Source of the DNA: a virus
Length of the DNA stretch: 31,482 nt
IMG/VR virus record: IMGVR_UViG_3300041809_000148
Span: 1 to 31,482 of that record
Reading direction: 5' to 3' (one strand)
Each line of letters begins with the position of its first letter. The first letter of the stretch is position 1. Positions 1 to 6,369 of the stretch are shown here, one piece after another. Below the pieces are notes generated by a model. The model did no database searches and had not been told where the DNA came from. It was given only the letters and a program-made list of their open reading frames with translations. The position numbers were made by a program, and so were the translations under genes.

Positions 1-2
1 CG

Positions 3-662
3 ACTAAGGATCAGGCCGAAAATGGTGTCTCCCTAAAGGACCAGAAGGCTAAGATCCAGGCCATGTGTGTCGTCAGGGGCGATGAACTCATTGACATTAT
101 TGAGGATGAGGAATCTGGTAAGGATTTGAACCGTCCCGGTTTCCAACAGATTCAGCGGATGGTGGAGGCCCACGAAGTCGATGTCGTCATTATCTGCAAG
201 CTGGACCGGCTGACCCGAAGCGTGGGGGATTTGGCGCACCTCCTATCCTTATTTGATAAGCATGGCGTAGCGCTCGTATCCCTAGCTGAGTCCCTTGACA
301 CACAGAGCGCCGCAGGCCGTCTTGTCATCAACGTCATGGGTGCCGTTGCCCAATGGGAGCGGGAAGTGATTTCCGAGCGGACAAAAGCGGCGCTGGCGTA
401 TAAGAAATCGAAGGGGCAGCGGGTGGGGAACATCCCGTTTGGGTTCAAGATGGGCGAGGGGAAGAATCTGATCCAAGACGTTGGAGAACAGACGATCATA
501 AGGCTTATTGTAAACACAAGAGCCAACGACCAGATGAGCTATCGTGGAATCGCGGCAGCGCTAAACTTTAATGGCTACCGCACTCGCACGGGTGGCAAAT
601 GGCGGCACGAGTCAGTAGAGGACGTGTTCAAGGCAAACCAGATCAAAGCTAGGATAGCGTAG
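3..662 (+). CDS. Serine site-specific recombinase (5' end cut by window)
   Basis: DNA-cutting and rejoining enzyme of the resolvase/invertase family, probably the phage integrase. The frame is open from the window edge and begins T-K-D-Q-A-E-N-G-V-S-L, the stretch that follows the catalytic serine in this family. Bases 1-2 (cg) are the last two bases of the preceding codon, so the Ser codon (TCG) is probably cut by the window boundary. The resolvase domain continues with LDRLTRS, which carries the conserved arginines, and the E-helix region GAVAQWEREVISERT. A short recombinase domain follows (SYRGIAAALNFNGYRTRTGG). No zinc ribbon or long coiled coil follows, so this is shorter than typical large serine integrases. 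It ends 8 nt before the next gene. The ATG at 63 is internal. No attachment site was identified. Confidence 0.9.
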   Translation, partial: TKDQAENGVSLKDQKAKIQAMCVVRGDELIDIIEDEESGKDLNRPGFQQIQRMVEAHEVDVVIICKLDRLTRSVGDLAHLLSLFDKHGVALVSLAESLDTQSAAGRLVINVMGAVAQWEREVISERTKAALAYKKSKGQRVGNIPFGFKMGEGKNLIQDVGEQTIIRLIVNTRANDQMSYRGIAAALNFNGYRTRTGGKWRHESVEDVFKANQIKARIA

Positions 663-670
663 GAGGGACG

Positions 671-1516
671 ATGCTCAAGACAAAGCAGACTTTTAACGGG
701 CTCCTCACCTATCGCACGACAAGCCTCTACATCGGCGACGTGCTAGATCTGTATGAAGAATACTCGCCTGACGAAGTGGATCTTCTTAAGGTGCTGGCGA
801 AGGATCGAAACGTGATCCTAGCCGGGGCGAACATCGGGGCCATCGCGGTTCCGGTTGCGACGGCTGCCAAGATGCTGGTTGCCTTTGAGCCGAACCCAAT
901 AGAATACACCCTACTATGTAAAAACATTGAAATGATGGATGAAATTGTATGCTTGCCAAAGTGCTATGCACTTGGAGAAAGAGAAGGGTGGATGTACTGT
1001 CCGGTCCTTGATCCAGACAAGCCGGGGAACATTGGTGGTGCCTCTTTGCTGGGCTGGACAAGCCAGGATGACACGATCAAAGTAGAGGTGAGGCCCATCG
1101 ACTCTTGTTGGCATCCAAAGGATCAGGTCGGCCTCATCATCGCCGACACTGAAGGCATGGAGATTCACGTTGTCAAAGGGGCGCTGGAAACAATCAAGCG
1201 GGATCAGCCGTACCTCTACCTGGAGAATGCTCTTGACAATATCCCGCCAGACGCGAACAACCCCTATGGACGGCCCTGCCGCGCCGCCGAACTGATGAAA
1301 CTGGTGGAGTCTTTGGGCTACACAATGTACTACCACTTCCCCAAGTTGACGAACAAAGCTAAGGAAGGGGAGTTGGCCTACGGCGTTGTTTCCTTCAACA
1401 TGCTGTGCGTCCACCAATACAAGGGCTACGAGTTTGCGAAACTCGAACAAGCATCGTGGCATCTAAGCCCCGTAGTCAAGAAGGCTGACGGGCAGTATGT
1501 GGTGGCACAGCGATGA
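671..1516 (+). CDS. FkbM-family SAM-dependent methyltransferase
   Basis: 281-residue putative methyltransferase. The SAM-binding loop reads VILAGANIGAIAVPVA (about residues 49-64), followed by an acidic strand end at AFEPNP (about 74-79). The C-terminal half carries the FkbM signature ADTEGMEIHVVKGA (about 158-171). FkbM enzymes O-methylate sugars or small metabolites; the substrate here cannot be told. The start ATG has a strong ribosome binding site (AGGAGGG) directly after the recombinase stop, so the two genes are probably co-transcribed. It overlaps the next small gene by ATGA. A methyltransferase beside an integrase fits a lysogenic-conversion cargo gene that alters host surface glycans, but that role is inference. 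Confidence 0.88.
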   Translation: MLKTKQTFNGLLTYRTTSLYIGDVLDLYEEYSPDEVDLLKVLAKDRNVILAGANIGAIAVPVATAAKMLVAFEPNPIEYTLLCKNIEMMDEIVCLPKCYALGEREGWMYCPVLDPDKPGNIGGASLLGWTSQDDTIKVEVRPIDSCWHPKDQVGLIIADTEGMEIHVVKGALETIKRDQPYLYLENALDNIPPDANNPYGRPCRAAELMKLVESLGYTMYYHFPKLTNKAKEGELAYGVVSFNMLCVHQYKGYEFAKLEQASWHLSPVVKKADGQYVVAQR

Positions 1517-1653
1517 GCATGCAACAATGGATTGGCGTAGTGGTCTTAGTCCAGAACGTGTGGATATTCTGGCTTGGATGGGTAGTTGGCAGGTCGTCGG
1601 GGAGAAAGCAAATCCTGTCGATGATCGAAAAGCGAATCCACGGGGCGAAGTAA
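1513..1653 (+). CDS. Small single-span membrane protein (46 aa)
   Basis: Short gene starting in an ATGA overlap with the methyltransferase stop, which is strong evidence for translational coupling. The product begins MSMQQWIGVVVLVQNVWIFW, one hydrophobic helix of about 20 residues (positions 6-26), then a basic tail with GRSSGRK and EKRIHGAK. This is an inner-membrane topology with a cytoplasmic positive tail. No family is recognised. An overlapping longer frame (1497-1679) is less convincing because it lacks the coupled start. It could assist the methyltransferase at the membrane or be a small toxin or holin-like peptide; nothing in the sequence decides. Confidence 0.6.
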   Translation: MSMQQWIGVVVLVQNVWIFWLGWVVGRSSGRKQILSMIEKRIHGAK

Positions 1654-1706
1654 TTAAAGTCTTGCGTTTTCTTAATTGACAGGCTAGACTTTAATTGAGA
1701 AAGTCT
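1652..1706 (+). promoter_or_regulatory. Competing inverted repeats (AAAGTCT family)
   Basis: AATTAAAGTCT (1652-1662) is a perfect 11-bp inverted repeat of AGACTTTAATT (1686-1696). The second arm can instead pair locally, AGACTTT (1686-1692) with AAAGTCT (1700-1706). The two structures are mutually exclusive, as in attenuators, or the three copies could be operator half-sites. TTGACA lies between the arms at 1676-1681, but no good -10 box sits at the right distance. The site is in the leader of the gene starting at 1717. Confidence 0.5.
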
Positions 1707-1716
1707 GGATGCAGAC

Positions 1717-1965
1717 ATGGAAGCACTAGAACTCAACCCGACCCTCTACCACGGCTACTGTGATGAGCCGCGACGAGTGCTGTGTACGCGCTGTGGATAC
1801 TGGCTGAACTTGAGCGCAGAGGACGGCGGGGTTGGCGACGACTACGCTACGGTTCTAACGAGGAAGCACCTGGAGATCTGTCAAGGGAATGCCGCACAAA
1901 CTACCGAAGCGCTCGGGGAATGGTTCCAGGAACACGTCGGCCAAAGACGATCCCGGTCTGTTTGA
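1717..1965 (+). CDS. Small protein with C2HC zinc-finger-like motif
   Basis: 82-residue protein of unknown role. It contains C-x2-C at residues 23-26 (VLCTRCGYWL) and H-x3-C at residues 51-55 (KHLEIC), a plausible single zinc site. The tail is rich in Arg and Gln. The ATG at 1717 follows the inverted-repeat leader; no strong Shine-Dalgarno sequence is visible. Its 3' end overlaps the next reading frame by 77 nt. That is long for a phage overlap, so one of the two starts may be wrong. Confidence 0.55.
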   Translation: MEALELNPTLYHGYCDEPRRVLCTRCGYWLNLSAEDGGVGDDYATVLTRKHLEICQGNAAQTTEALGEWFQEHVGQRRSRSV

Positions 1966-2236
1966 GGACCATTCCACAGGTAAAGTCAGGTTCTACCGGC
2001 CCACAGGTGACACTGCCGTACCCATTGGCAAATGGCTAATTCGGGTCTCAAAGCCCTATTATAAGGGACTGAAACTGGACGCGATGGATGACTTCATCCT
2101 CAATGAGTATCTTGCAAGCGCTGACAGCGTGACTGGCTATAGGTGTTTTCATTACCACTCCGAGACCCTGAGAATACTGAAGTGCCAGACGTTCGACGCT
2201 TACATGGACGAAGCTGAGGGGGTGCTTGCGCTTTGA
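1889..2236 (+). CDS. Hypothetical protein
   Basis: 115-residue protein without a recognised domain. The part from about residue 25 (GLFEDHSTGKVRFYRPTGD) to the end looks like a folded mixed alpha/beta protein rich in Tyr and Asp. The first 20 residues lie inside the preceding gene and are Ser/Lys/Asn rich. AAGGGA lies immediately before the ATG, too close for an ideal binding site, so the true start is uncertain. The stop overlaps the TTG start of the next gene (TTGA), indicating coupling. Confidence 0.5.
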   Translation: MPHKLPKRSGNGSRNTSAKDDPGLFEDHSTGKVRFYRPTGDTAVPIGKWLIRVSKPYYKGLKLDAMDDFILNEYLASADSVTGYRCFHYHSETLRILKCQTFDAYMDEAEGVLAL

Positions 2237-2445
2237 AGTGGACTGACGAGGGCTGGGACGCTCCTGCCGATGAAAGGGCAGTCCCCTTTGAGAAGTGGCG
2301 GCATGATGCGACTACGGCGACAATAACCGAAGAAGTACGGGCGCGGTCGCAGCCTACCCTTAGTGTGCAACAAGAAAGCAGCGGCCCTCCGGCGAAGGCC
2401 AAGAAAAAACCACAGATGGGGCTTTTGTTCAAGGATAAGACTTGA
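2233..2445 (+). CDS. Small hypothetical protein, TTG start
   Basis: 70 residues, beginning at a TTG whose last bases form the previous stop (TTGA overlap). The N-terminal half is acidic and aromatic (MKWTDEGWDAPADERAVPFE). The C-terminal half is low-complexity and basic (AKAKKKPQMG) and probably disordered. No family is recognised. It ends 28 nt before the sigma-like gene. A small DNA- or polymerase-binding protein is possible but not shown. Confidence 0.5.
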   Translation: MKWTDEGWDAPADERAVPFEKWRHDATTATITEEVRARSQPTLSVQQESSGPPAKAKKKPQMGLLFKDKT

Positions 2446-2473
2446 ATGTATCTTATAGTTCGATGTATGCTTA

Positions 2474-3268
2474 ATGCTGGTGGAGCCCCAAACACTCTTT
2501 GATAGGCATCTGGCGCAAGCCGACAGGGTGGCCGAAAGGCTCTGTTGGAGCTATCGCGTATCGGGAGCGTTGACCTATCAGGAAGAGGCCAGATCTGAGG
2601 CTAGGCTGGCATTGTGGCGCTGTTGCCTATCCTACAATCCTGATCTCCAGGCATTCCAAAAGAAACTTGCCCACGTAGCCGACCTCATCATCTTCTGGTC
2701 GCCAGTGTTGGGGATTGCGGTTACTGAGCCTCGCAAAGACCCCTACGCTTCTTTCTGGATCTGGGCTGTCCAGCGCGTAGGTGGGCGAGTTTTAGACTTT
2801 TTCCGATCCCAACACTTGATAACGCGGCTAGCCCCAGGCGAAACCCATACGATGCTCTACCGAGAGCGCTTCGTTTCAATGGGGACGCCAAAGGGGCAGA
2901 CAGCGAGAGGAAGCTCGAACCCCAGCCTCCGCGACGAATACTTGAGTCAGGACTACACTGACTCTTTTTTTTCGTCTGATCGGGCCGACACGTATAACGA
3001 GTTAGAATCCATACAGTTAGAAATCTCCACCATCATGTCAGACGCTCATCTCACACAGACGGAGCAACAGGCAATTGATCTGGCATATGGGGATGAAGAG
3101 ATGGAGCCTGCGGAAATTGCGGAGATGATGGGGATTGGTACGGCCACAGCCAAGTTGCTATTGAAAACAGCCTTGGGCAAGTTACAGGACGCGGCTCATG
3201 AGTTTTTAGCGAGGAGACCGTCGCCTTCAGGCGGCGGAGGAATCGCATTTCCTCCTTTTTCTTCTTGA
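2474..3268 (+). CDS. Sigma-70-family RNA polymerase sigma factor
   Basis: 264-residue sigma-like protein that should recruit host RNA polymerase to specific promoters. The region 2 pattern is split: YQEEARSEARLALWRCC then YNPD (about residues 35-56), and FWIWAVQRVGGRVLDFFRSQ (about 93-112), matching the usual F-x2-W-A-x2-R-I-x-G-x-I-x-D-x-L-R-S segment. Between them is an extra stretch of about 30 residues. A helix-turn-helix region 4 follows: LTQTEQQAIDLAYG, then EPAEIAEMMGIGTATAKLLL (about 195-235). A linker rich in Ser and Asp lies between. The last 18 residues (from PSPSGGGG) are low complexity because the codons also form terminator-like hairpins. A weak TTGAAT-N18-TATGCT lies just upstream. 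The position ahead of the structural genes fits a late-gene switch, which is inference. Confidence 0.78.
   Translation: MLVEPQTLFDRHLAQADRVAERLCWSYRVSGALTYQEEARSEARLALWRCCLSYNPDLQAFQKKLAHVADLIIFWSPVLGIAVTEPRKDPYASFWIWAVQRVGGRVLDFFRSQHLITRLAPGETHTMLYRERFVSMGTPKGQTARGSSNPSLRDEYLSQDYTDSFFSSDRADTYNELESIQLEISTIMSDAHLTQTEQQAIDLAYGDEEMEPAEIAEMMGIGTATAKLLLKTALGKLQDAAHEFLARRPSPSGGGGIAFPPFSS
3216..3237 (+). terminator. GC-rich hairpin in the 3' end of the sigma gene
   Basis: CCGTCGCC (3218-3225) pairs with GGCGGCGG (3230-3237) through one G-U wobble, with a TTCA loop. It is directly followed by a second hairpin with a T-run. The left arm GACCGTCGCCT recurs at 13595-13605 in another hairpin, so it may be a phage-specific processing or termination signal. 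It might also be the left-end hairpin of the TnpB element. Confidence 0.5.
3236..3265 (+). terminator. Intrinsic terminator overlapping the sigma gene stop
   Basis: GGAGGAA (3236-3242) pairs perfectly with TTCCTCC (3249-3255) around a 6-nt loop, then TTTTTCTTCTT follows. This is a standard Rho-independent terminator, placed inside the last codons of the sigma gene and just before the tnpB promoter. It would isolate tnpB from upstream transcription. Confidence 0.65.
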
Positions 3269-3293
3269 CTTGTGGCTTTAGGAGAGATATACT
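3265..3293 (+). promoter_or_regulatory. Sigma-70 promoter for tnpB
   Basis: TTGACT (3265-3270), a 17-nt spacer, then TATACT (3288-3293). Both boxes are one base from consensus at ideal spacing. Initiation about 7 nt downstream would fall at or beside the GTG at 3301, giving a leaderless or nearly leaderless transcript. This host-type promoter sits directly after an intrinsic terminator. Confidence 0.7.
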
Positions 3294-3300
3294 CCACACA

Positions 3301-4392
3301 GTGAAACTGACTCTCCAACTCCAACTCCTGCCCGACGCTGAACAGCGCCAGCGGCTCTTGTTGACGATGGAGAAGTACAATGAGGCCGCTACATTTGCGG
3401 CGAAATGCGGGTTTGAAGCCAAGGTCTTCTCGCAGCCGAGCATTCACAAACTGGCCTACCGGGAAATCAGAGATCGCTTTGGACTGTCCGCACAGATGGC
3501 CGTTCGTGCTGTTGGTAAGGCCGTAGAGTGCTTCAAGCGGGATAAGTCTGTCTGTCCGACGTTCAAACCACACGGCGCGATCACCTATGATGAACGCATC
3601 ATGGGATTTAGGGGGATGGACAAAGTTAGCATCTGGGCCATGCCCGAGGGCCGCGTGATCCTGCCGTTGATCTACGGAGAGTACCAGGGGAAGCGGTTCG
3701 ACCGAATCAAGGGGCAGGCTGACTTGGTTTATCGCAAGGGGAAGTTCTACCTGTACTGCACCGTGGATCTCCCCGAAGATGCCCCCGTTACGCCCACTGA
3801 TTTTCTCGGAGTCGATCTGGGGATAAACAACATTGCCGCCGATTCCGACGGGGCTATTTACAGCGGGTCGGCCATTAAAGCCGTGCGCCACCGCCACCGC
3901 AAGCTCAGGTCTAAGCTCCAGAGTAAGGGGACCAGAGCGGCCAAGCGGAAACTTAAAGATCTTTCCGGGCGTGAGCGAAGGTTCGCTACCTGGACAAACC
4001 ACAACATCAGTAAGCAGATTATTGCCGAAGCTAAACGCACCGAACGTGGGATCGCAATTGAAGAACTCAAAGGCATCTCCAGTCGGGTTACGGTTGGGCG
4101 AAAGCAACGAGCCATTCTGCATTCCTGGGCCTTCTCCCAATTGCGTCTGTTCTTGGAGTATAAGGCGAAGTTGGCTGGAGTTCCGTTGGTTGCCGTTGAC
4201 CCTCGCAACACCAGCCGGACTTGCGCTAAGTGCGGACACTGCGCAAAGGAGAATCGCTATCAGGCAAAGTTTCGGTGTCGCTCGTGCGGTCACGAAGTTC
4301 ACGCCGATCTCAACGCTGCCCGGAACATCCGGGCGGGGGCTCTTGTAAGCAGCCCAAACTTGACGGGTTTTGGTTGTGTTTCCCATACCTAG
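3301..4392 (+). CDS. tnpB: TnpB RNA-guided endonuclease (OrfB)
   Basis: 363-residue TnpB, an ancestor of Cas12 that uses an omega RNA to cut DNA and helps maintain its transposon. The GTG at 3301 gives the typical N-terminus VKLTLQLQLLPDAEQ; a longer frame from TTG 3265 would start inside the promoter and is rejected. RuvC residues look intact: Asp near 172 (FLGVDLGINNIA), Glu near 254 (IAIEELKGI) and Asp near 336 (HADLNAARNI). A zinc ribbon has Cys at about 308, 311, 326 and 329 (TCAKCG and FRCRSCG). All key residues being present suggests an active nuclease. The C-terminal coding region probably overlaps its guide RNA. A long antisense frame opposite it is a shadow. Confidence 0.93.
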   Translation: MKLTLQLQLLPDAEQRQRLLLTMEKYNEAATFAAKCGFEAKVFSQPSIHKLAYREIRDRFGLSAQMAVRAVGKAVECFKRDKSVCPTFKPHGAITYDERIMGFRGMDKVSIWAMPEGRVILPLIYGEYQGKRFDRIKGQADLVYRKGKFYLYCTVDLPEDAPVTPTDFLGVDLGINNIAADSDGAIYSGSAIKAVRHRHRKLRSKLQSKGTRAAKRKLKDLSGRERRFATWTNHNISKQIIAEAKRTERGIAIEELKGISSRVTVGRKQRAILHSWAFSQLRLFLEYKAKLAGVPLVAVDPRNTSRTCAKCGHCAKENRYQAKFRCRSCGHEVHADLNAARNIRAGALVSSPNLTGFGCVSHT

Positions 4393-4428
4393 TCAAAAGC
4401 CGCCTGCTTTAGCTGGCGGTAGTTTACT
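4300..4428 (+). ncRNA. Putative omega RNA / right-end RNA of TnpB
   Basis: In known TnpB systems the guide scaffold spans the 3' end of tnpB and ends at the element's right end, with the guide being the adjacent flank. Here the 3' terminal hairpin is GCCGCC (4399-4404) with GGCGGT (4415-4420), loop containing CTTTAGC, then TAGTTTAC. The 5' limit is a guess from family sizes. The flank used as guide would begin near 4428. Confidence 0.45.
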
Positions 4429-4441
4429 CGCTTTGTAACGG

Positions 4442-4639
4442 CTATGGGCGCTCAGCCTTGAGCCACGCTTCCGCCACAAAATCAATAACCTTACCCATGC
4501 TGCAACCTTGAACGGCGGTCCTTTCTAATAGGAAAGACATAGTTTGGGGCGAAACCCTGCATCCAATCCTCACTCGTTTCTTATCTTCTGGCAGGGCCTT
4601 ACGGCCTAATTTCTTGGGAGTGGGGATTGTGTTATCCAT
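4442..4639 (-). CDS. Ribbon-helix-helix-like small DNA-binding protein
   Basis: 65 residues from the ATG complementary to 4637-4639 (MDNTIPTPKKLGRKALPEDK). A basic N-terminal tail is followed by a beta-strand-like RVRIGCRVS and two helices (PQTMSFLLERTAV and SMGKVIDFVAEAWLKAE), the pattern of Arc/CopG-type regulators, which bind operators as dimers. A frame extending 12 codons upstream exists but would start inside the opposite gene's ribosome region. A possible minus-strand promoter is TTGCAT (4675-4670), 18 nt, TACTGT (4651-4646). It is divergent from the next gene with only 30 bp between starts, so it may control both. It is the only minus-strand gene I accept here. Confidence 0.65.
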   Translation of the reverse strand: MDNTIPTPKKLGRKALPEDKKRVRIGCRVSPQTMSFLLERTAVQGCSMGKVIDFVAEAWLKAERP

Positions 4640-4669
4640 AAATCCACAGTACACTGATGTTGGGCGAAA

Positions 4670-5122
4670 ATGCAAACAATTCTGTTGGCCATCTTTGGTA
4701 CGTTCTGCTTCTGCCTTTTCCTAGTGGCATTGGCCGTTGGCGGCTATTGGATGTACCGCAGCCGAAAGAAGCAGATCGAAGTCCAGGAGCAGTTCTGCAA
4801 GGCCGTCGAGACTCTTTCCTCTGTCGCTAAGGATCTGAGCGACATCCCCAAACTCATCGCAGGGCATGGCAACGCAGCCGGGGCCATCGCTATTGAAGTG
4901 GCGAAGCTCCGAGACTCGATTGATCGCTTCGTTGGCGTCGTAGTGAAGCCGAGAGAGACTGAAGCGGGCGTGGACTACACCAAAGAAGAGGACGCCAGCC
5001 TGCATTGGGAAGTAGCGCAGGTCCTAGCCGAAGATCCCTCTGTTGGTATCGAGAGGGCTAAGGAGATAGCCGAAGGGCGGATTGCGGAGCAGGCGGCGCT
5101 ACCGCACTTGGGAATGGAGTGA
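4670..5122 (+). CDS. N-terminally membrane-anchored coiled-coil protein
   Basis: 150 residues. One transmembrane helix near residues 4-27 (ILLAIFGTFCFCLFLVALAV) is followed by basic residues (YRSRKK), so the body is probably cytoplasmic. The body is helical and rich in Lys, Glu and Asp with heptad-like hydrophobics (VQEQFCKAVETLSSVAKDLS), and an acidic C-terminal half. No family is recognised. No clear Shine-Dalgarno sequence precedes the ATG at 4670, which may be leaderless from a divergent promoter region. It could be an anchor for a superinfection-exclusion or lysis-timing function; that is only a guess. Confidence 0.6.
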   Translation: MQTILLAIFGTFCFCLFLVALAVGGYWMYRSRKKQIEVQEQFCKAVETLSSVAKDLSDIPKLIAGHGNAAGAIAIEVAKLRDSIDRFVGVVVKPRETEAGVDYTKEEDASLHWEVAQVLAEDPSVGIERAKEIAEGRIAEQAALPHLGME

Positions 5123-5123
5123 C

Positions 5124-5351
5124 ATGGGTGACCTGACCGATCTGAAGATTGTTGAAAACGAATACCTGCCCGAAGGGTTTGTCCAGTTTAATGACGGTCA
5201 TGGCGTGTCTATCTTAGACGTAAAAAGTGGTAACGTGGTCCGTATCCCGCATGGTAGTTTTCAAGTAAGCTATAAACTTTCTCCAATATGCGAGCAGAAG
5301 GAAGACTCGACGGTTTTCTATTTGCTGTGCACGATGAGGTTCTATGAGTGA
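5124..5351 (+). CDS. Hypothetical protein (75 aa)
   Basis: The ATG at 5124 follows GGAG at 5116-5119 and comes 1 nt after the previous stop, so I prefer it to an in-frame ATG at 5082 inside the upstream gene. The product (MGDLTDLKIVENEYLPEG...) looks like a small beta-rich fold with alternating hydrophobics. No motif is recognised. It overlaps the next gene by 8 nt, indicating an operon. Confidence 0.6.
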   Translation: MGDLTDLKIVENEYLPEGFVQFNDGHGVSILDVKSGNVVRIPHGSFQVSYKLSPICEQKEDSTVFYLLCTMRFYE

Positions 5352-5577
5352 GACCGTAGCCACGCGATCCCCGTCTGAGGCTCTGATGACTTGCCTTGAA
5401 GAGTTTGGTAAGGCAGAGCCAACCCATGTCCTAGTGGTTTGGACTGATGAATATGGAGATATTTGTTGGAGTGGCTCTAGGCCAAGTTCAGTTGTGTCCT
5501 TGCTGGGAATGTTGAAATGCGTCGAAGTAGCATTGGAGCAGGATTTTCTAAAGGACCGGGAGAAGCATGACTCCTAA
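5344..5577 (+). CDS. Hypothetical protein (77 aa)
   Basis: Small alpha/beta protein without a recognised family: a helix (SEALMTCLEEFGKA), a strand (THVLVVWTD), a short turn with ICWSGSR, then a C-terminal helix (LLGMLKCVEVALEQDFLK). Starts inside the preceding gene and its last 11 nt overlap the next gene, so it sits in a tightly packed operon. The short helix-strand-helix layout resembles small phage accessory proteins that modulate host factors, but there is no direct evidence for a role. Confidence 0.6.
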   Translation: MSETVATRSPSEALMTCLEEFGKAEPTHVLVVWTDEYGDICWSGSRPSSVVSLLGMLKCVEVALEQDFLKDREKHDS

Positions 5578-6349
5578 GCAGTTCAAGCCCATAATTCTTC
5601 GCACCTTGAAAGCAGGGCAGAAGTTCCAAACCGTAGAAGCCTTTGCGGACCATCTCATAGCAAAGATGGAGGACTTCGCGGATATGTTTGCCATGGCGCT
5701 GGAGGTGGCGGGAACTACTACCAGCCCGGCAATCGAGTCTGTATCCAGACAAGAGCTTCCTCCCGCAGACCCAGCCATCATCCTCCCCACGGCGAGGGAC
5801 GCTGCCGACGTCTCGGAGAGATTCAAGCCCAAACAGCCTACGGTGGGATTCATAGAGAATTTCACTAAAGAGGAGATGTTTGAGCACTACAGCAAGAACC
5901 TCCCGGCTACCCTGCAAGTCCATCCTCCTGGGTGTAAAGCCCCAATCACATTGACCCGAAGCATTCAGAGAGGGCCTGGGGAGAGCTTTGCCGACATGCG
6001 AAATGGCGGCATCTACATGCCGACCGTAAAGATCAGTTACGCACAGCCGGGGGTGTCTGACCCAGCAGAATGCGTTAGTGTGGTAGTGTCCACGTCCGAT
6101 GCGGACATGAACCCGAAGCGAGTACTGGACGAGATTACAGCGCAAGCCAATGCCCGCTACACCTCTGAGCGCCGGAAGATAGAACCGAAGTTCGCCATCC
6201 CCCCACCGCAATCCCTAGACGAGACGATCCGAGGGACGCAGGAGGAGCGCACCCCATGGAACACAACCGACGAGCAGGCTTCAGGCAACGATTTAAGCCA
6301 GTGGGGAGCGCCGGTCGCGGGAGTGGCGGCATCGAAGTTTAGCAAGTGA
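5567..6349 (+). CDS. Hypothetical protein upstream of terminase (260 aa)
   Basis: Starts at ATG 5567 with a good ribosome binding site (GGGAGAAG) and an 11-nt overlap with the upstream gene. The N-terminal 45 residues are helical (QFKPIILRTLKAGQ...DHLIAKMEDFADMF). The middle is a Pro/Thr-rich linker, and about residues 110-205 look folded. The C-terminal 50 residues are polar and Gln/Thr-rich, probably disordered. No family is recognised. Its place directly before the terminase pair is compatible with a DNA-packaging accessory or a late early-region gene. Confidence 0.6.
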   Translation: MTPKQFKPIILRTLKAGQKFQTVEAFADHLIAKMEDFADMFAMALEVAGTTTSPAIESVSRQELPPADPAIILPTARDAADVSERFKPKQPTVGFIENFTKEEMFEHYSKNLPATLQVHPPGCKAPITLTRSIQRGPGESFADMRNGGIYMPTVKISYAQPGVSDPAECVSVVVSTSDADMNPKRVLDEITAQANARYTSERRKIEPKFAIPPPQSLDETIRGTQEERTPWNTTDEQASGNDLSQWGAPVAGVAASKFSK

Positions 6350-6369
6350 TAGGCGATTCCTAACAGTGT

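Larger units (their letters stand above)
3265..4430 (+). mobile_element. IS200/IS605-type TnpB-only element
   Basis: The unit contains a promoter, an intact TnpB gene and a canonical right-end hairpin with no TnpA transposase, the form often carried by phages. The right end has GCCGCC (4399-4404) paired with GGCGGT (4415-4420), then TAGTTTAC, closely resembling IS605-family right ends. The left boundary is not determined: it may be at the promoter or include the hairpins in the sigma gene. No target duplication is expected for this family. The outer ends given here are approximate. Confidence 0.6.

Noticed and set aside
1497-1679. 60-codon frame overlapping the 46-residue membrane protein
   Set aside because: It overlaps the methyltransferase end without a coupled start and lacks hydrophobic or domain pattern; the ATGA-coupled frame is better.
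2442-2471. TTGAAT-N18-TATGCT as promoter of the sigma gene
   Set aside because: Two weak boxes ending three nt before the ATG. A leaderless start is possible, but the match is too poor to list as a feature.
3196-4386. 396-codon open frame on the minus strand opposite tnpB
   Set aside because: It lies entirely antisense to an intact TnpB with all catalytic residues, has no recognisable domain or ribosome site, and covers the terminator and promoter. It is a shadow frame.
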